Assembly (NCBI RefSeq): GCF_013373865.1
Contig: NC_050471.1
Span: 13,768,983-13,832,982 of the forward strand
Source: Monomorium pharaonis
Lineage: Eukaryota; Arthropoda; Insecta; Hymenoptera; Formicidae
DNA: 64,000 bases
Reading direction: 5' to 3'
Positions 42,475 to 54,200 of this stretch are shown in pieces (position 1 is the stretch's first letter; each line of letters starts with the position of its first letter). The translations under genes were made by a program, and so were the position numbers. The notes under the pieces were generated by a model. The model was not told where the DNA came from, made no database searches, and was given only the letters and a program-made list of their open reading frames with translations.

Positions 42475-42878
42475 AACGTCGGATTGAAAAGAATTTAAAA
42501 ATATAGACAGTTTAAATACTTTCTGAATTCTGCTTAAAAAGGATTCAATTTATTTCAAATCTTTATTTTATCGCATTCAATAAAATTTCATCAAATGCCA
42601 ACTCTTGCATTCAAAAGAATTCACTCGAGTCTAAACAATTCTTCGCATTTAAACGCAATAAGAGGCATTGAAATAATTGCGAATCCTCACATTAAAAAGA
42701 TTCACTTCTGCTAATTGTTATCGGATTCAGAGGCATACCAGATTTCGTGATTCTATTCTCAATATCGCACTGAAAAGTATTGGCCCATAATCTAATCCGA
42801 AATTTTTGCAAAGCAGAATTCATGATAAAATCTCGTGAATGCGAAACATTATTATTGAATAAGACATTTTATGCAGGG
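42475..42878. mobile_element. 404-bp element with CYCTGCATAAAA ends and TA duplication
   Basis: Left end CTCTGCATAAAACGTC, right end GACATTTTATGCAGGG, each followed outward by TA. The interior repeats GAATTC- and GCATTCAA-like words in both orientations. Same architecture as the CCC...GGG elements elsewhere in the window. Confidence 0.7.
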
Positions 42879-43165
42879 TATTTATATATAAAAAATTTTT
42901 TTCCTGTGAAAAAAAATTATAATAATAAATTATCAATTCATACAGAATATGCCTTAATCGGTCAAAGCTGATCAAACTGTTCGCGCTAATATTTACTTGC
43001 GTGATTTTATATATCTTTCCAAGTTCATTGATAATAATGAATTATCATATTATTGATAATAATAAATTATTATATTATTGACATAATTTCTCTCTATATA
43101 TATTACATAAAATATTAAATAAATACAACGGATTTTTATTTTTGTTTTTATTGTTATTTTTTTAT

Positions 43166-43512
43166 AGCTGCTAAAATTATCGGACTTTATGAATCGGGAG
43201 TAAACAGAAATAAAATCGCTCAAACGGTAGGATGTAGTGGACGCACAGTGAGTAGATGGATCATACAAAATATCGAACGAAAAACTCGGAATCTCTAAAA
43301 GATTACCGAAAAAACAATGCAAGACCAAGGCAAACTACAGCACAATAAGATAACAATATTGTTGAATTTGTTAAAAATTCTTCCAATGCTGCTACAACAG
43401 TTTACGCAATAATTTTCCAATTTTGGAAAGCACGGTGAGACATCGGCTGAAATTGACTCGTTCGCATCCACCATCGGAAAAAGTTGCATTTACAGAAAAT
43501 CATAGAAATAAA
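43166..43512 (+). pseudogene. Tc1/mariner-type transposase N-terminal fragment
   Basis: The sequence IIGLYESGVNRNKIAQTVGC-SGRTVSRWI is the first helix-turn-helix of a Tc1-like DNA-binding domain. In a shifted frame it continues RPRQTTAQQDNNIVEFVKNS and then, after another break, RLKLTRSHPPSEKVAFTENH, matching the second helix-turn-helix and linker. The DDE catalytic part is absent. At least two frameshifts and a stop near 43300. Confidence 0.75.
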
Positions 43513-43719
43513 ATCGGGACAGTCCAATTCCATTCACAAAAAAACATGAATTTTTTGTGTAATCTGATTGTTAACCCAATAATATGGTAAAAATTTTCAG
43601 ATTTCTATAAATTTGCCACCTATGTTCTGTATATTTAATTTTTTCAAGAACTGTTTTCAGGTTTGTGTACTCTTCTTTCGTCACTGTCGAGTGCGCTACA
43701 GGAATAGAGGCATATACAT

Positions 43720-44494
43720 TAGAGTCCGACCAAAACCACTTTTTTTTGTTTCGGCCGAAACCGAAAACGAATATTCAGTCTTCTTTGAATTTTGGCCGAA
43801 ACCGAAACCGAAAACCGAAACTTATGAAAAAATTTATAAAATATTATATATATAACTTAAGAGATTGTTGGAAAAATGTATATTTAATATTTAAGTACTC
43901 TGTTATCGAATAAGCTTTTTATCAGTTATTAAACAAGCTTTTATTTAAGAATGTATTAATACTTTATTATTTATTATATTTTATTAAATATAAATATATT
44001 TCTTACAAAAAACAAAAACATCTTTTAAAAAGTCAATTTTTTAATAGAAATTATATTAGATACTTTGCATAGTATAACAGTAAAGTTATACATCACGGTT
44101 TTATTATTTAACATTATATTAAAACTTAATAATCAAAGTTAAATAATTTTATGTTGTAACATAAAAATAAAAGTTTCTCGGCATTTTTTCCCAATAAATT
44201 ACTGCGTCTATCTGCATAAATCTGCCCAGCAGATCTAAATAGTTTTTCGCTTGCTACAGAAGTCGGCGGAGCTGATAAATATTTATTTATAGCCTTTTGT
44301 AATTGTTTGAATGAAAATGGATAAGAGATAAGAGATGGTGCAACCGTTGGCGGCGCTAGCGTCGATGTCGACAGTTCGGCTGACACCGAAATTTACTCTT
44401 AATTTCGGCCGAAACCGAAATCAAGCCGAAATCTTGATTTTTGGCCGAAACTAGCCGTAACCGAAACCGAAACCGAAATTTCAGTCGGACTCTA
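43720..44494. mobile_element. hAT element, 775 bp, with 8-bp target duplication
   Basis: Ends are TAGAGTCCGAC and its inverse GTCGGACTCTA; ATATACAT flanks both sides (43712-43719, 44495-44502). The homologous site in copy 2 lacks the insert. Both subterminal regions carry CCGAAACCGAAA repeats. It contains the C-terminal end of a hAT transposase. Confidence 0.9.
44126..44386 (-). pseudogene. hAT transposase C-terminal dimerisation domain, truncated
   Basis: The frame ISYPFSFKQLQKAINKYLSA followed by PPTSVASEKLFRSAGQIYAD and RRSNLLGKNAEKLLFLCYN is the conserved hAT C-terminal dimerisation domain. The catalytic core and BED finger are missing, so this is a deletion derivative whose mobility would depend on a full-length relative. 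Confidence 0.85.
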
Positions 44495-44670
44495 ATATAC
44501 ATTAGTATTGTGCAGCAACACTGCTTTCAAGCTTCTCTTAGAAAAATCTATGAATAGTCTCCATTCATCAGACTTGTAACATCCAAGTTTCAGTTCGTTC
44601 ATTAATCCAAACCTTCAAGAATAAATGAGTTGTATATAATAGAAAAAGGGAGTGAATTTTCTACGCTATT

Positions 44671-45519
44671 TGTTCGAGACTATAACGGTTCCTTTAGAAT
44701 TTTAACATTTCCTTTTTTTTTGCTCTGTTTTATCCGCGAGTAGTGGGAGCTGCTGACAGCCATCGCTCCTTGTACTTCATTTCTTCGATGCACCTGATCG
44801 CGCGGCGCTGTCACTAGCTCCTCCCGCGCGCGTGTTTCGTTTTTTCGCATCGTAGTAACTATGCAAATAAACATGCCCAAAAAAGGGCACGTCCAAATCA
44901 ATGCCCAAATAAGTCTCGAGATCCGTTTCCCTACCGCCCCTTTTTTCGCCTCCGCGATCGTAATTGTTTTAAGACAAAAAATTCGTCAGTCTCTCGCAGC
45001 CCGGCACCGACATTAGATCGTCCCGCAGATCTCTCGCGTCATCCGCCGATCCTAGCTGCGGGGATTCACTTCCATTCCATCCATAATTCGGCGACTATGT
45101 CAATTAATTTTTACGTTCGAGTATTCGTGTGAATGTGTGAGTGCGTTAATGCGCGGGTGGCCGTATCTTTCCCGCGAACGTCCTCTGCCTCGTGCACAAG
45201 ATCTCCGTCGGATCGCGCGCAAGATTTCGCGAGAGCTTCGATCTAGAGGCTCTTCAAGATTTCCGCATCGATTACAGGCAGCGTAATATCGGGACGTGTC
45301 AAGATTTCCGTAAGGTTGTAAAAGATACAGTTCGCTCCTCGCTCCGAATGTCCGTTTGTTAATAAATAATTAACGTGTGAGTGACACCATCGCCTCCCTT
45401 TTCTTCCTATCACCCGCTGTGAACCTACCGCATTCCTGATCACTCGCTTCGCGTCTCTATCGGGACGGATCCCAGCATTCTCTCCGTGCGATCGCGTTTA
45501 CCCCACGCACGCACAAACA
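44671..45519. mobile_element. Solo LTR, 849 bp, with CTATT target duplication
   Basis: Starts TGTTCGAGAC and ends GCACAAACA; CTATT is duplicated at 44666-44670 and 45520-45524. Copy 2 of the host transposon shows the uninterrupted site. GC-rich, non-coding; internal regions are absent, consistent with LTR-LTR recombination. Confidence 0.82.
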
Positions 45520-46136
45520 CTATTTATTCACAGAAACTCAGACTTGTCATACGTATTGAATTTTCCCCGGATAATGTTACGTAAGCCTGCACACTCTGGA
45601 TTATACATTTGTGACCCAAACTGCTTTTACAAGGTGTTTTTTCAAAGTTTGGTCCGCCGGACCAACCACTCTTTTTTGTGTGTTTCTGTGTAATTAATAT
45701 AATTTTTAATGCATTTTTTTAATTATCGTTATACTTATTAATTTTGCATTTGTAGTTTGGAACCGAAAATATGGAATTAAAGCTTCAACATGACACCCCA
45801 AAACATATACAGATATGCAAATACAGATACTCCAACAAAGGTGTTGCGATATCCTGATGACATACCTAAAAGAAAATACCATTAAAGATATGACGTCACG
45901 TTCTGCACTATAATCCGTTAATTTATTAAAGCGAGCCTGTGAAAAAAAAGCTACAATAATACAATAAAACGATTGCGAATGCAGCAAAGTCGTCAGAAAA
46001 AAAAGAATCTCTGGAAAAATTATTAATAGATCTCAAGCAAAAATGTCTTCTTTGATCTAATTCTTCAGATATTGTGCAGATTTGGTTAAAGATATTTAAT
46101 GAAATAAATTTTGAATTTGCATCATTATCTTAAAAG

Positions 46137-46665
46137 CAGGGTTGGGTAGTAACTAATTAAAAAGTTGAAAGTTAATAATAAAGTTAAAAAGTTAATAACT
46201 TTTATTTTAATTTAATTAATTTTAAATAATTTAATTTTTAACTTTAACTAGTTATTTTTTAAACGTATAAACTTTATCTTATTAATTTTCTTCTAAATTA
46301 AAAATTTTATCTGGGCAAAAGAAAAAAATTATAAAATAAAAATACATTTCTGCATGAAAACAATATTTTTTTGTTATTTCATATAATTAATATTTTAACT
46401 TAATTTACAAATAAAATTGAATATATTTGAAGATCGATATTGTAATTATGTTAATAATCTGACGTAAATAAATTACATTGCTTTTTAATTTAATATAAAT
46501 AAAGCTTCTCAAAATTAATTTTTACTTTAACTTGAGTTAAATTAAACTTAACGTAACTTTAATTGAGTTAATTTTTCATTTATGTAACTTTTAACTTAAT
46601 TAAATTAATTTTATAATCCATTAATTTAATTTAGTTAAAGAAATATATTAACTTACCCAACTCTG
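46137..46665. mobile_element. hAT-type MITE, 529 bp, CAGRGTTGGGT ends
   Basis: Left end CAGGGTTGGGT and right end ACCCAACTCTG, flanked by CTTAAAAG (46129-46136) and CTTAGAAG (46666-46673), an 8-bp duplication with one difference. The interior is made of AAGTTAA/TTAACTT words in both orientations. Non-coding. Confidence 0.88.
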
Positions 46666-48019
46666 CTTAGAAGATATTTTACTTTTACTATTGTAATATT
46701 ATATAATTTTCCTCTCTCCCTCCGATTTATATTCCTTAATAAAAAATACAAATATTAAATCTATTTTATAAAATCGAATTGTAATTAATTATTAAAATTA
46801 AATGTAATTGTAACTGTAATATTGTTAATGTTATTGTGATTGTAAATATAATATTAAATCTAATTGTTAATGTGTGAAACTGCACTATATTGTAATGATC
46901 TATTTTATATGAAATGAAATGTAATTAATAATTGAGTAAGTTTTATTGTTATATAATATTCCAATACAATTTTTGGAAGTTTAAATAATTTTTTTTGTAT
47001 TTTTATAGTACAATTAATAAATGGTAAAATTGATTCTTTGCTTTTTTATTGAAATTTGTATACGAATGTATAGGCTGTATCAGATGAGTCTACGATCATC
47101 GCAGAAATAGAAAAAGGGAAAGTTAACGATACATTTCGCCGCAGCTCCGTGCCTTTGCTTTGACAGTTAATTTTTATAGCCCAAAAACCTACAATTATAT
47201 TAGAGAGGTCTTCAAAAATAAATTACCGGCTCCATCAACAATACGTTCATGATATAGCAATACGAATGGGTCACCTGGATTAACTCAAGAAACAGTGGAC
47301 ATTTTAAATAGAAAATGTGAAGCTGCCGGTGATAAGAAACTATATGCATGTCTAATGATGGATGAAATGTACATAAGAAAACAAGTTGAGTATAGTCGCG
47401 CTAAAAAAAGTTCGTTGGATATGTTGACCATAGATTAATAAAATTGAAGAACCGGAAAATTTACCAGTCAGAAAAGAAGCATTACTGTATTTGTTAACCA
47501 GAATCAATGAAAGGTGGAAAATACCCAAATAGCACTGGATGTTCCAAGGACGTCCATTTTAAGTCCAATTCAGGTCCACATGTCCATGGACATAAAATGG
47601 ACATTTATAAGATGTCCATTATTTGAATTAAAATGTTCTATTCAGAACGTCTTATGCTGGATATCTGATTTATGTCCGCACTTGCATCTTACTTTTATAT
47701 AATTTATCTTAATTTTTATTATATAATCTAAAAAAAATATTGTAAATTATATATACCCACATAGAAATGAAACCTCCAGTAGACGTCTAATGGACGTCTG
47801 CCATGGAAGTTTAAACTTCCAGTGGACGTCCATTAGACGTCCAATATAGAGCCATTAGAAATCCACAGTTCCGCACTGTGGACGTCTATTAGACCTTCAA
47901 TAGAGGTCGTCAAAGAGGTCTATTAGACGTTGTGTGGATCATTAACAGAGGCTTCACGGAGCCTCGATGGATGACTTACGGACGTTTCGTGGATCATTAA
48001 TAGAGGCTTCACGGAGCCT

Positions 48020-48960
48020 CGATGGATGATTGACAAAATAAAAATTTAAAATAAAAATTTTATTTTTTTAAAATTATTTTTATCAACAGTACATACTAAA
48101 TTTAGGACAAATTTTTATTAATTAATTAAATTTAAATTATATTATTTTATTTTATTCTTACTTGCCTCTGGTTTTGAACCCGGGACCTTAGGATTACAAA
48201 CCTTGTACTCTATCTGCTATGCCAATTTGACTCATCGATATGGGTACTTGTTATTGTCTACATATATTACATATATGTTATAAACTGACGCAATTATATT
48301 ATTTTTTATAAAAGCAATTAAATTTTGCAAAACATATTAAAAATAAATAGCATTAATTTATTTACTTATTAATTTCATTGTTAAATTTATCTTTTTCCAT
48401 AACCTTAATAATTTGATGGAAATTGCGATCTATTTAGCATTAATACTTTGAAGCGTTCAAATGGTTAATTAGATAATTTTAACTATATAGATCATATATT
48501 CTAAGAAAAATTGAATAGTACATTTATTATTCTGTTTTTGTATTCAGTACATGATAAATTTAGATTTTGTGCATTTTTTTGTGCGCAGTAATTGTAGACA
48601 AACCGTTATTTTTGAAAACATCTTTATGATAATTTTTTTAAATATTAAATGGATCTCTCATTCAGGATGCTATAGTGTTGTCTGATTTCTGAGTCAACTA
48701 CGACGCGCATGGACGGCTCAAAAATCGGACAGCATTGTGATATCTTTTATGAGATATTAAGCTGATATCATTTAACTGTGATATCATAAGGATAACATTT
48801 TTAAGAAACTTAAATGAAACTCTTCCATGAGATATCTCAAAGACCTCTCTTAGTAGACGTCTCTGATAAATGTTACCATTTGGACATCATTTCCAAGATA
48901 TTTAAATGTTTTCTTAAAAAAGTTCTCTTAAAGTTTTCATTCTGATAAGCGTGTTGTCTG
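48020..48960 (-). mobile_element. Shared core repeat with tRNA-like promoter, copy 1
   Basis: Matches 60440-60910 (inverted) and 61262-61914 (direct) over most of its length, including GATAATTTAATTGCTTTTA-type sequence and TCTGAGTCAACTACGACGC. The right end GTGTTGTCTGGG plus TA resembles the CCC...GGG class ends. The left end is not clear. Confidence 0.6.
48165..48240 (-). repeat. tRNA-Thr-like segment (SINE-type promoter), copy 1
   Basis: On the minus strand: TGGCATAGCAGATAGAGT (A box, D arm), a TTTGTAA anticodon-loop-like heptamer, then GGTCCCGGGTTCAAAACC (B box, T arm). The acceptor stem is missing, so this is a tRNA-derived pol III promoter within a repeat and not a tRNA gene. Confidence 0.65.
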
Positions 48961-51273
48961 GGTAACTTCTATTATGAAAATAAATGTTCCATACAGCTAC
49001 GGAAGTTTAATGGATACCTAATGGACGTCTATCTAACTTCCATCATGGAAGTAAATGTTCCATAGAGCTATGGAAGTTTAATGGATCCTTAATGGACGTC
49101 TGTCTAACTTCCATCATGGAAATAATGTTCCATAGAACTATGGAAGTTTAGTGGATCCCTAATAGACGTCCATCTAACTTCCACTGTGGAAGAAAACATC
49201 CAATGGAGCTATGGATGTTTAATGAATCCCTAATGGATGTCTATCTAACTTCCACCATGGAGGTAAACCTCCAATGGAGCCATGGACGTTTACTGGATCT
49301 TTAATGAACGTCTGTCTAACTTCCGCTATGGAGGTAAATCTTTAATGGAGCTATGGAAGTTTACTGGATCCCTAATGGACGTCTACCTAACTTCCGCCAT
49401 GGAGGTAAATCTCCAATGGAGTTAAGGAAGTTTACTAGACCTCTAATGGACGTCCATCTGACTTCCACCATGGACATAGACGTCCCATGGATCTATGGAG
49501 GTTTAATGGACGTCCATTGGACATCCACTGGAGCCAATTTCTATGTGGGTATATTATTTACATAGTTCTAATTAACATTAATTTATAAATAATAATAAAT
49601 TACATTGTTTTTATTTTTCAAAAGGTTTATTTTAATTGTTCTACTTTTAGATATAATATGAAATAATATAAAATAATACTTATTATTTTTTTATTTATTA
49701 TTAACACTCAATTATTGGTATTTTTTAAAATGTTTGTTATAATACATTATTGTTTCTTTTTCGTTTTTTATCGTTTTGTTTTTTTTTCGTTTCTTTTTCT
49801 TTTTATTATTGTTTCTTTTTCTTTCTTTTTCTTTTTTTGTTTTTTTTTCCCCGTTTCTTTTTCCGACCAAAAGAGGGACATAGCAATTGGTCTGGGTCAA
49901 GCGCTGTCTCTGTCTAACCAGTAGCATAATGGGCGCTAGACAAAAAAAGAAATTGATCCGGACCATGTCTCCTTTTTGTCTTTCTGCGGGACACTTTTCA
50001 AGAGCTTGTTACAGGAAATGCACAGTCCATGCTTTATGTCGATAATTTTTACAAAATGTGGATTAACCCACTATTGCAGCAAGCCCTTTAATTGAAAAAA
50101 GCCCAAAAGAAATAATCAAATCATAATAGGTTCAAAATTTGGTTTATTTCGGACTTTCTATGAATGTCCGAAATTGTGACAAACGTATATCCCATGGACG
50201 TCCATTAAAGGACTTTCTATGAACGTACAAAGTTGTGCCAAACGTATATCCTATGGACGTCCATCGAATGTCCGACGGACCTTATTTGGACTCTTAATGG
50301 ACGTCCAAATGTCCAGAAGCGGATATCCATTGGACATACAATGGATGTCCTTGTGCTATCTGGGTACCCGTTGCGCATTTTTTTGTGGACGGATTAATAC
50401 CTGATGAATGCGCTGAAATTACAAAAAGAGTAATAGGTTTCGTCACCACGTCAGGTGTACACATTATTGCTTTAACTTTCGATGGATTGCCTTCAAATAT
50501 TTCGATGTACAATGCATTGAATGCCGATGTATTAAATGACAAAGCATTTTTTACATCCATCAACCATTAACTATATTTTTATATTTTTCGATGCTGCACA
50601 TACGCTGAAGCTTATAAGAAATAATTTTGGATCGAAAAGAATATTATATGAGAGATGATCAGGGTCGTGCTATCAATTTTAAGTAAATCGGAAATTTAGT
50701 TAAATTACAAGAAACTGGAGGGGCTTTCATTTACGTAATAAATTAAATCAGAAACACGTGAAATAGTACAAAAATAAAATGAATGTCAAATTAGCAGCGC
50801 AAACGATAAACGAAAGCTGCGCTGCAGCTTTAGAGCAACTTGAAGACGGACATCCTGACTTTGTTAGTTGTGCAGCAACAGATAAATTTTGTCAAATGGT
50901 GAACAACGCCTTTGATTGTTTGAATTCAAAAAGTTTATTTTCAAATGGTCTTAAAAAACCATTAATGGAAAGTACAGCGTTTCATTATTTTGAATTCTTG
51001 GATGAGGCATCACGTTATTTTTCCAGAATTCGTTTAATGGATGGAAATACCGTCATTAACTAAAAAATTAAGACTGGCTTTATCGGGTTCATAGCAAATA
51101 TGAAAAATTTAAAAATGATACCACTCTTACGTAGAGACAGGGTACTTAAAATATATTTTAGCATATAATTTATTTCAAGATCATTTAGAGAAATTTTTTT
51201 CATGTATCCGAGCAATGGGTAGATTTAACAATAATCCAAATTGTATACAGTTAGCAGCAGCCTATAAACGCTT

Positions 51274-51551
51274 TGTTGTGCAACACTCACACCGAGAATA
51301 GCGCGAGCGATAAAGGTGTCGAGTGACACCTCGCGCAAGGGCACCGTCCGGCCTTCACATCAGACGTTGCACCGGGCAATGTATCCGATTGTCATCCAGA
51401 ATTTCCTGATTTCCGGTAGAATGTACGTAGCCAGCAATTGCTGGCTAAGCAAGTGCACGGGCCAAAGGCATGTGACCGTGAGAGAAATTCCCCTAGCAAC
51501 AGGCCGAAAAGCGACGTATATAAACGCCGCAAAAAAAGAATGGGCGGGCTC
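51274..51551 (+). mobile_element. LTR fragment related to the 56131-56880 solo LTR
   Basis: Starts TGTTGTGCAACACTCACACC and includes GGTGTCGAGTGACACC, GCACCG...GGCC and CAGCAATTGCTGGCTAAGC, like the minus strand of the solo LTR at 56880 leftward. It interrupts the P-type transposase after NPNCIQLAAAYKRF. Its far end is hidden by the next element. Confidence 0.6.
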
Positions 51552-51849
51552 ATTAATAACACAGGCACACAAAAAAGTGGTTAGTCCGACGGACCAGACT
51601 AATCTATCCTTATGTATTTTGATCCGCTGAATTCAAATCCAAGGTCAGAATTGCTGAATTGGCTCATTTTATCCTAACTTCAAAAAAACACTTTGAAAAA
51701 GCAGTTTGGGTCACAAATGTATAATCCGGAGCGTGCAGGCTTGCGTAACCACATTGCCCGGGGAAAATTCAATACGTATGACAAGTCTAAGCTTCTATGA
51801 ATGAATAGCATAGAAAATTTACTCTCTTTTCCTATTCCTATTATATATT

Positions 51850-52470
51850 CCTAACTCTTTTATTTTCGAAAGTTCTGTGCAATGGGTTTCTCTTAAGATT
51901 CTTTTCTTTCACAGAGACATCTCATTTGAGCGTCCATCGGAAATCAGCCATCATGTTCACATCCCACTTGCCTTGATATCGATTCTCCATTTCCTTGATG
52001 TCCTGATGAAATCTTTCTCCCTGTTCTTCATTATAATCACCTAGATTTTCTGGAAAGTAGTTAATATAAGAATCCAAGAAATGCAACCTAAGATTCATTA
52101 AGCAACCTAGTTTTCTATAGTTATCTATTATTTTTGCCCTTTCTCTGTAATCTTGACTTTTGTGGTTTCCTAGAAAATTTTCTGTGACACCTTTGAAACT
52201 CAGTCATGCTGCTCTCTCGTCTTTATTCATTTTGGTGATAAAATTGTCGTCTCTCAACATTTTACGTATTTGAGGTCCATCGAAAATACTTTCCCGCAAT
52301 TTTGCATCAGAGATGTTAGAAAATTTTTCTTGTAAATACTGATGGCATTCACCTTTTTTATTCAGAGCTTTCACCCATTGTTTCATGAGTCCTAATGTGA
52401 TATGAAAAGCTGGAAGAACTTTTAATGGCTCAACTAACGGTTCATTTATGATATTTTTTGACACAGAGGT
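51850..52470 (-). pseudogene. Transposon-borne ORF with EEQGERFHQDI motif, two nonsense stops
   Basis: From about 52464: INEPLVEPLKVLPAFHITLG, FDGPQIRKMLRDDNF, then TGA at 52204 and, in the same frame, FKGVTENFLGNHKSQDYRER, MNLRLHFLDSYINYF, EEQGERFHQDIKEMENRYQG, then TGA at about 51924, RDVS-equivalent and KRNPLHRTFENKR. Only the two stops break an otherwise continuous frame. The family is widespread and repetitive in arthropods. I do not know its named superfamily; presence between long inverted repeats here supports a transposase role. Confidence 0.7.
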
Positions 52471-53009
52471 TCTTGTCGGCCATTTTTTTCTTATCTAATG
52501 GTTCATTCGATCTCTACTATCTCATTCACATAGGAAACATGAATTTTTTGTGTAACCTGATTGTTGACCCAATAATATGGTGAAAATTTTCAGATCTCCA
52601 TAAATTTGCATTTATGTTCTCTGTATTTAATTTTTTCAAGAACTATTTTCAGGTTTGTGTACTCTTCTTCTATCACTACCGAGTGACGCTACAAGAATGG
52701 AGGCATATTATATTAGTATTGTGCAGCAACACTGCTTTCAAGCTTCTCTTAGAAGAATCGGTGAATAGTCTCCACTCGTCAGACTTGTAACATCCAGGTT
52801 TCAACATTTCAGTTTGTTCATTAATCCAAACCTTCGAGAATAAAAGAGTTATATATAATAGAAAAAGGGAGTAAACTTTCTACGCTATTTCTTTACAGAA
52901 GCTCAGACTTATCATACGTATTGAATTTTCCCCGGGTAATGTGGTTGCGCAAGCCTGTACGCTCCGGATTATATATTTGTGACCCAAATTGCTTTTACAA
53001 GGTGTTTTT

Positions 53010-53350
53010 TCAAGATTAGGAAGAAATGAGCCAATTCAATAATTCTGACCTTGGATTTGGATTTAGCAGATCAAAATACATAAGAATAGACTAATCTGGT
53101 CCGCCGGGCCAACATTAAAAAAAAATTTTTTTTAAAGTTAGGAAAAAATGAGCCAATTCAGCAATTCTGACCTTGGATTTGAATTCAGCGGGTTTAAAAT
53201 ACATAAGAATTGACTAGTCTGATCTACTGGACCAACATAAAAAAAAATTTTGGGGGGATTAGGAAATACGAGCTAACTTTGCAATTCTGACTTTGGATTC
53301 GGATTCAGCGGGTCGAAATACATAAGGATTGACTAGTATAGTCCGCCGGA
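53010..53350 (+). repeat. Three tandem units of about 115 bp in the copy 2 right arm
   Basis: Each unit has GAGCCAATTCARYAATTCTG, ACCTTGGATTTG, TACATAAGAATTGACTAGTC and GGTCCGCCGGACCAAC. The left arm and copy 1 have one unit, so the expansion is local. Confidence 0.8.
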
Positions 53351-53381
53351 CCAACCACTTGTTTTGTGTTCCTGGTAATTA

Positions 53382-54200
53382 ATACAGCGACGAATCTATG
53401 TCACTCGTCGTGACACAGAATTGTTCTTAATTATTTGCGACACTTATCTATTCGGGCTTAATAACTGAGACTACGTTGGAACAAATATATCTTTTTATAA
53501 ATACTCTCGTTATCTCTACTGAACTTGATCCTGAGCAGAGATCGGCATCATCGATATTTTCAATAATATTTTTAGCTTTAATTAATGATTATTTGATTAA
53601 TCAGTAATCAAAAACGAAAATTATTTGATTACTTGATTAATCAGTAATCAGAGACGAAAATTATTTGATTACTCGATTAATCAGTAATCAAAAACAAAAA
53701 TTATTTGATTACTCGATTAATCAGTAAGCAAATTTTTGATTACTTGATTAATCAGTAATCAAAGACGAAAATTATTTGATTACTCGATTAATCAATAATC
53801 AATATTAAATGTCTTTGATTATTAGATTAACAAGTAATCAGAGTAAGATAATTTTTATTATTTGATCAATTAGCATTCAGACCTAAAAATTTGGCAATTA
53901 CTTTATCGCTCAGTAATTAGGATCAAATTTGAAATATTGAATGAAATGATATCTTGATGAATGAAATAATGTCAGCGTAAAGTAGCAATTATACATAAAA
54001 AAAATAATATATTTAAGGAAATGTTCTTCTATTCAATTTACAATATAAATTTTCCGTTTTTAAAAAATAAACATATTGAATTTTATCAGCAGCGATCCCA
54101 TACCGTGTCCCGAGACCAGGGGCACGACAGGTTATTACACCACAATAAGATTAAATCTTCCGCTGAAGGTAACTGCATACCTGTTGACGGCACCTTAATT
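53382..54200. repeat. Intervening repeat with ATTTGATTACT(C/T)GATTAATCAGTAA units
   Basis: From 53575 to 53860 about five to six units of GATTACTYGATTAATCAGTA plus ATCAAAAACGAAAATTATTT occur, a palindromic word (TGATTAATCA) in tandem. This segment separates two parts of the P-type transposase. Element ends are not clear; GAGATCGGCATC at 53538 is a candidate left end. Confidence 0.6.

Larger units (their letters stand above)
43525..45690. mobile_element. GTCCGCCGGAC-end transposon, copy 1, split by two insertions
   Basis: Homologous to the right half of 51552-53381: pieces 43525-43719, 44495-44670 and 45520-45690 line up in order with about 52530-53000 and 53340-53381. The gaps are filled by a hAT element and a solo LTR, each with its own target duplication. 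The transposase part is not present in this copy. Confidence 0.75.
47756..49549. mobile_element. Nested CCCACATAGAAAT element, TA duplication
   Basis: Ends CCCACATAGAAAT and ATTTCTATGTGGG with TA on each side. Both arms consist of ACTTCCA, GGACGTC and TGGAAGTTTA words; the right arm (48960-49540) has about eight 63-bp-like units of GGAAGTTTAATGGATCCCTA, ATGGACGTCTA and TAACTTCCA. The middle (about 48020-48960) is a different repeat with a tRNA-like segment and a CTGGG end at 48950-48960, so a third layer is nested here. Confidence 0.82.
47524..50365. mobile_element. CCCARATAGCAC element (host of a nested element), TA duplication
   Basis: Ends CCCAAATAGCAC and GTGCTATCTGGG with TA on each side (47522-47523, 50366-50367). 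Arms carry GGACGTCC(A) words (47545-47640; 50185-50360). Removing 47524-50367 rejoins the P-type transposase frame. It contains the nested element 47756-49549, a T/C-rich stretch (49740-49860) and otherwise AT-rich non-coding DNA. Confidence 0.85.
51552..53381. mobile_element. GTCCGRCGGAC-end DNA transposon, copy 2 (1.8 kb) with transposase-like ORF
   Basis: The left end (AACACAGGCACACAAAAAAG then GTGGTTAGTCCGACGGACC) is the inverse of the right end (GGTCCGCCGGACCAACCACT then TGTTTTGTGTTCCTGG). Arms of over 200 bp share TGAATTCAAATCCAAGGTCA, GTCACAAATGTATAATCCGG and GAATTTTCCCCGGG. The right arm has three tandem units of about 115 bp. A leftward transposase-like frame fills the middle. Confidence 0.8.

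Noticed and set aside
48165..48240. Functional tRNA gene (also 60752-60830 and 61371-61446)
   Set aside because: A and B boxes and a loop are present, but the acceptor stem does not pair, and the sequence lies in a larger repeat present three times.
49712..49966. Lys-rich and Phe-rich open frames
   Set aside because: They translate a T/C-rich simple-sequence tract inside a transposon.
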